Assembly (NCBI GenBank): GCA_019119025.1
Contig: DWXV01000016.1
Span: 1-41,182 of the forward strand
Direction: 5' to 3'
DNA: 41,182 nt
Source: Candidatus Allofournierella excrementigallinarum
Lineage (GTDB): Bacteria; Bacillota; Clostridia; Oscillospirales; Ruminococcaceae
Of this stretch, positions 39,429-41,182 are shown piece after piece. The notes under the pieces are model-generated. The model worked only from the letters and a program-made list of their open reading frames with translations. It ran no database searches and was not told where the DNA came from. Numbering within the stretch: position 1 is the first letter of the stretch; each line of letters starts with the position of its first letter. The translations under genes and the position numbers were made by a program.

Positions 39429-39824
39429 TCACTTTCTAAGCGGCAAAAGCCGCAGGATACGATGCAAAAGCCCCGTCTCGGGGGCAAACACCACCACGGT
39501 GTCTTCCGGGTCGGCCAGCCGCAGGGCATACACCGCCACAAAGGCGATGCCTGCCGCCCAGGCGAGAACGGTGACCAGGCGGCGGGGCAGGCGCTTGCGC
39601 AGAAAAAACACCAGCACGCCGAAGGGCACCATCCAGAACAGCGGGTGGTAGGAAAAGGCCGCGGCCCAGTCGCCGGAAAGGGCCGCCAGCCAGGCGCGGG
39701 TCATGCCGCATCCGGCGCAGGAAACGCCGGTGACGGCCTTGATGGGGCAGCCAAAGCCCGCAAAGTGCAGCGCCGCATACAGCGCCGCGATGACGGCCAG
39801 GGCGGCCAGGTCCTGTTTTTTCAT
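39429..39824 (-). CDS. DUF2752 membrane protein
   Basis: 131 residues. FGCPIKAVTGVSCAGCGMTRA (residues ~24-44) is the DUF2752 signature (GCP...TG..CPGCGMTRA), here with Ala for the usual Pro before GCG. Three membrane helices: about 5-24, 58-75 and 83-103, with the Cys-rich motif after the first. The conserved cysteines may bind metal or heme or form disulfides; no function has been shown. It starts one base after the stop of UPF0210 gene and ends 9 bases before the ATG of the zinc-ribbon protein, so the three genes form an operon. DUF2752 genes next to DUF4234/zinc-ribbon genes recur in clostridia as I recall. Confidence 0.88.
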   Translation of the reverse strand: MKKQDLAALAVIAALYAALHFAGFGCPIKAVTGVSCAGCGMTRAWLAALSGDWAAAFSYHPLFWMVPFGVLVFFLRKRLPRRLVTVLAWAAGIAFVAVYALRLADPEDTVVVFAPETGLLHRILRLLPLRK

Positions 39825-39825
39825 G

Positions 39826-41182
39826 TCAGTTCTTCAGCGCCTGCATGGGGGCGGGGATGCGCCCGCCCCGGTCGATGAACACCTTGGGGCTGTATCTGCT
39901 GATGGGCAGGATGGGCGCGTAGCCCAGAAGGCCGCCGAAATCCAGCTCTTCGCCCGCGGCCCGCCCGATGGCGGGGATGACCCGCACAGCGGTGGTCTTG
40001 CTGTTCACCATGCCGATGGCCGCTTCGTCGGCGATGAGGGCGCTGATGACCTCGGCGGGGGTGTCGCCGGGGATGACCACCATGTCGATGCCCACGCTGC
40101 AAACGGCGGTCATGGCTTCCAGCTTCTCCATGCACAGGCTGCCCCGGCGCACGGCCTGGATCATGCCCTCGTCCTCGCTCACGGGGATGAAAGCGCCGGA
40201 CAGGCCGCCCACGTGGTTGGAGGCCATCACGCCGCCCTTCTTCACCGCGTCGTTCAAAAGGGCGAGGGCGGCGGTGGTGCCGCACTGGCCGCAGCTTTCC
40301 AGGCCCATTTCCTCCAGGATGTTGGCCACGCTGTCGCCGATGGCGGGGGTGGGGGCAAGGCTCAGGTCCACGATGCCGAAGGGCACGCCCAGTTCCCTGG
40401 CGGCCAGGTTGCCCACCAGCTGGCCCATGCGGGTGATCTTGAAGGCGGTGCGCTTGATGAGCTCGGCCACCTGGTCCAGGGGCGCGTCCTTGGGCAGCTT
40501 TGCCAGCGCCGCGCGCACCGCGCCCGGGCCGGAAACGCCCACGTGCACCACGCAGTCCGGCTCGCCCACGCCGTGGAAGGCGCCCGCCATGAAGGGGTTA
40601 TCCTCCGGCGCGTTGCAGAACACCACCAGCTTGGCCGCGCCCATGCACTGGTTTTGGGCGGTGGCCTCGGCGGCCTTTCGCACCACCTGGCCCATCATCT
40701 TCACCGCGTCCATGTTGAGGCCCGTTTTGGTGGAGCCGATGTTCACGCTGCTGCAAACGACGTCGGTCTCGGCCAGCGCCCGGGGAATGGCCTCGACGAG
40801 CCGTTCGTCCCCGGCGGAAAAGCCTTTATGCACCAGCGCGCCGAAGCCGCCGATGAAGTTCACCCCCACCGCCTTGGCCGCCTTGTCCAGGGCCTTGGCG
40901 TAGTCCACGGGGTCGGCGCCGGGGGCCGACGCCAGCAGCATGGCGATGGGGCTCACGCTGATGCGCTTGTTGATGATGGGGATGCCGTAGCCGCTGCTGA
41001 TCTTCTCCACCACCGGCACCAGGCGGGCGGCGCGGGAGGTGACTTTTTCATAAATTTTTTCGCAGGCGCGTTTGGGGTCGGGGTCGGCGCAGTCCAAAAG
41101 GCTGATACCCATGGTCACGGTGCGCACGTCCAGGTTTTCGCCGGAGATCATGTTGATGGTCTCCATGATGTCGCGGGTGTTG
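39826..41182 (-). CDS. UPF0210/PFL-family (DUF711) protein, extreme 5' end outside window
   Basis: At least 451 residues are visible; the reading frame is open to the window end. The in-frame ATG at 41166 is preceded by NTRDI, matching the usual MINTxEIxETI start of the family, so the true start is probably one to three codons beyond the window. Family blocks: [93 protein letters not shown] and [17 protein letters not shown] structure of a family member exists but the reaction is unknown; a PFL-like fold and a neighbouring ACT-domain gene are typical. Here DUF2752 and zinc-ribbon genes follow downstream. Confidence 0.93.
   Translation of the reverse strand, partial: NTRDIMETINMISGENLDVRTVTMGISLLDCADPDPKRACEKIYEKVTSRAARLVPVVEKISSGYGIPIINKRISVSPIAMLLASAPGADPVDYAKALDKAAKAVGVNFIGGFGALVHKGFSAGDERLVEAIPRALAETDVVCSSVNIGSTKTGLNMDAVKMMGQVVRKAAEATAQNQCMGAAKLVVFCNAPEDNPFMAGAFHGVGEPDCVVHVGVSGPGAVRAALAKLPKDAPLDQVAELIKRTAFKITRMGQLVGNLAARELGVPFGIVDLSLAPTPAIGDSVANILEEMGLESCGQCGTTAALALLNDAVKKGGVMASNHVGGLSGAFIPVSEDEGMIQAVRRGSLCMEKLEAMTAVCSVGIDMVVIPGDTPAEVISALIADEAAIGMVNSKTTAVRVIPAIGRAAGEELDFGGLLGYAPILPISRYSPKVFIDRGGRIPAPMQALKN

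Overview
The window is 41 kb of uniformly G+C-rich (clearly above 60%), densely coded bacterial chromosome. Strong AGGAGG-type ribosome binding sites, an XpaC-TelA pair, a YnzC/DUF896 protein, QueH, a UPF0210 (PFL) protein, a near-perfect CIRCE element and a polA with a degenerate proofreading domain point to a high-G+C member of the Clostridia, most likely Oscillospirales/Ruminococcaceae-like. The assignment is inferred from gene families, not from a marker gene. I see no rRNA, tRNA, IS element, prophage or CRISPR array. Both ends cut a gene.

Layout. 1-960: end of a HAD phosphatase and a hypoxanthine-DNA glycosylase. 960-4410: four-gene membrane/stress operon xpaC-telA-lemA-like-TPM. 4410-11615: a TetR/AcrR-type regulator with two matching palindromic operators, then a catabolic operon (carbamoyltransferase, NhaC-type carrier, agmatine deiminase-family enzyme, YjiH-type membrane protein, carbamate kinase). 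11620-12450 (minus): queH and a 63-residue protein. 12450-12905: a long gene-free stretch with a probable structured RNA. 12906-16794: DUF896, CDF metal transporter, aminotransferase, NADP-isocitrate dehydrogenase. 16940-17840 (minus): PadR regulator and DUF2812 protein. 17840-18590: CIRCE-controlled hsp20. 18730-19400: XRE-type membrane regulator.

19449-24833 is a minus-strand genome-maintenance/tRNA-modification operon polA-rimI-tsaD-rarA, divergent from dusB. Then come yfbR (minus), yfhO-tex (plus), a DUF5107/TPR-like protein (minus), glutamine-dependent nadE, a small DUF4234 protein and aspS (all plus). The right end carries three minus-strand genes: a zinc-ribbon/proline-repeat/DUF4234 membrane protein, a DUF2752 protein and UPF0210.

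The most interesting system is 4471-11615. Its gene content matches the agmatine deiminase route (guanidino compound to ureido compound, then carbamoyl phosphate, then ATP plus CO2 and NH3). However, the carbamoyltransferase lacks the usual HCLP cysteine and an SMG loop, the deiminase carries insertions, and the carriers are NhaC- and YjiH-type rather than the APC antiporter of enterococci. The substrate may therefore be agmatine handled by divergent enzymes, or a different guanidino compound.
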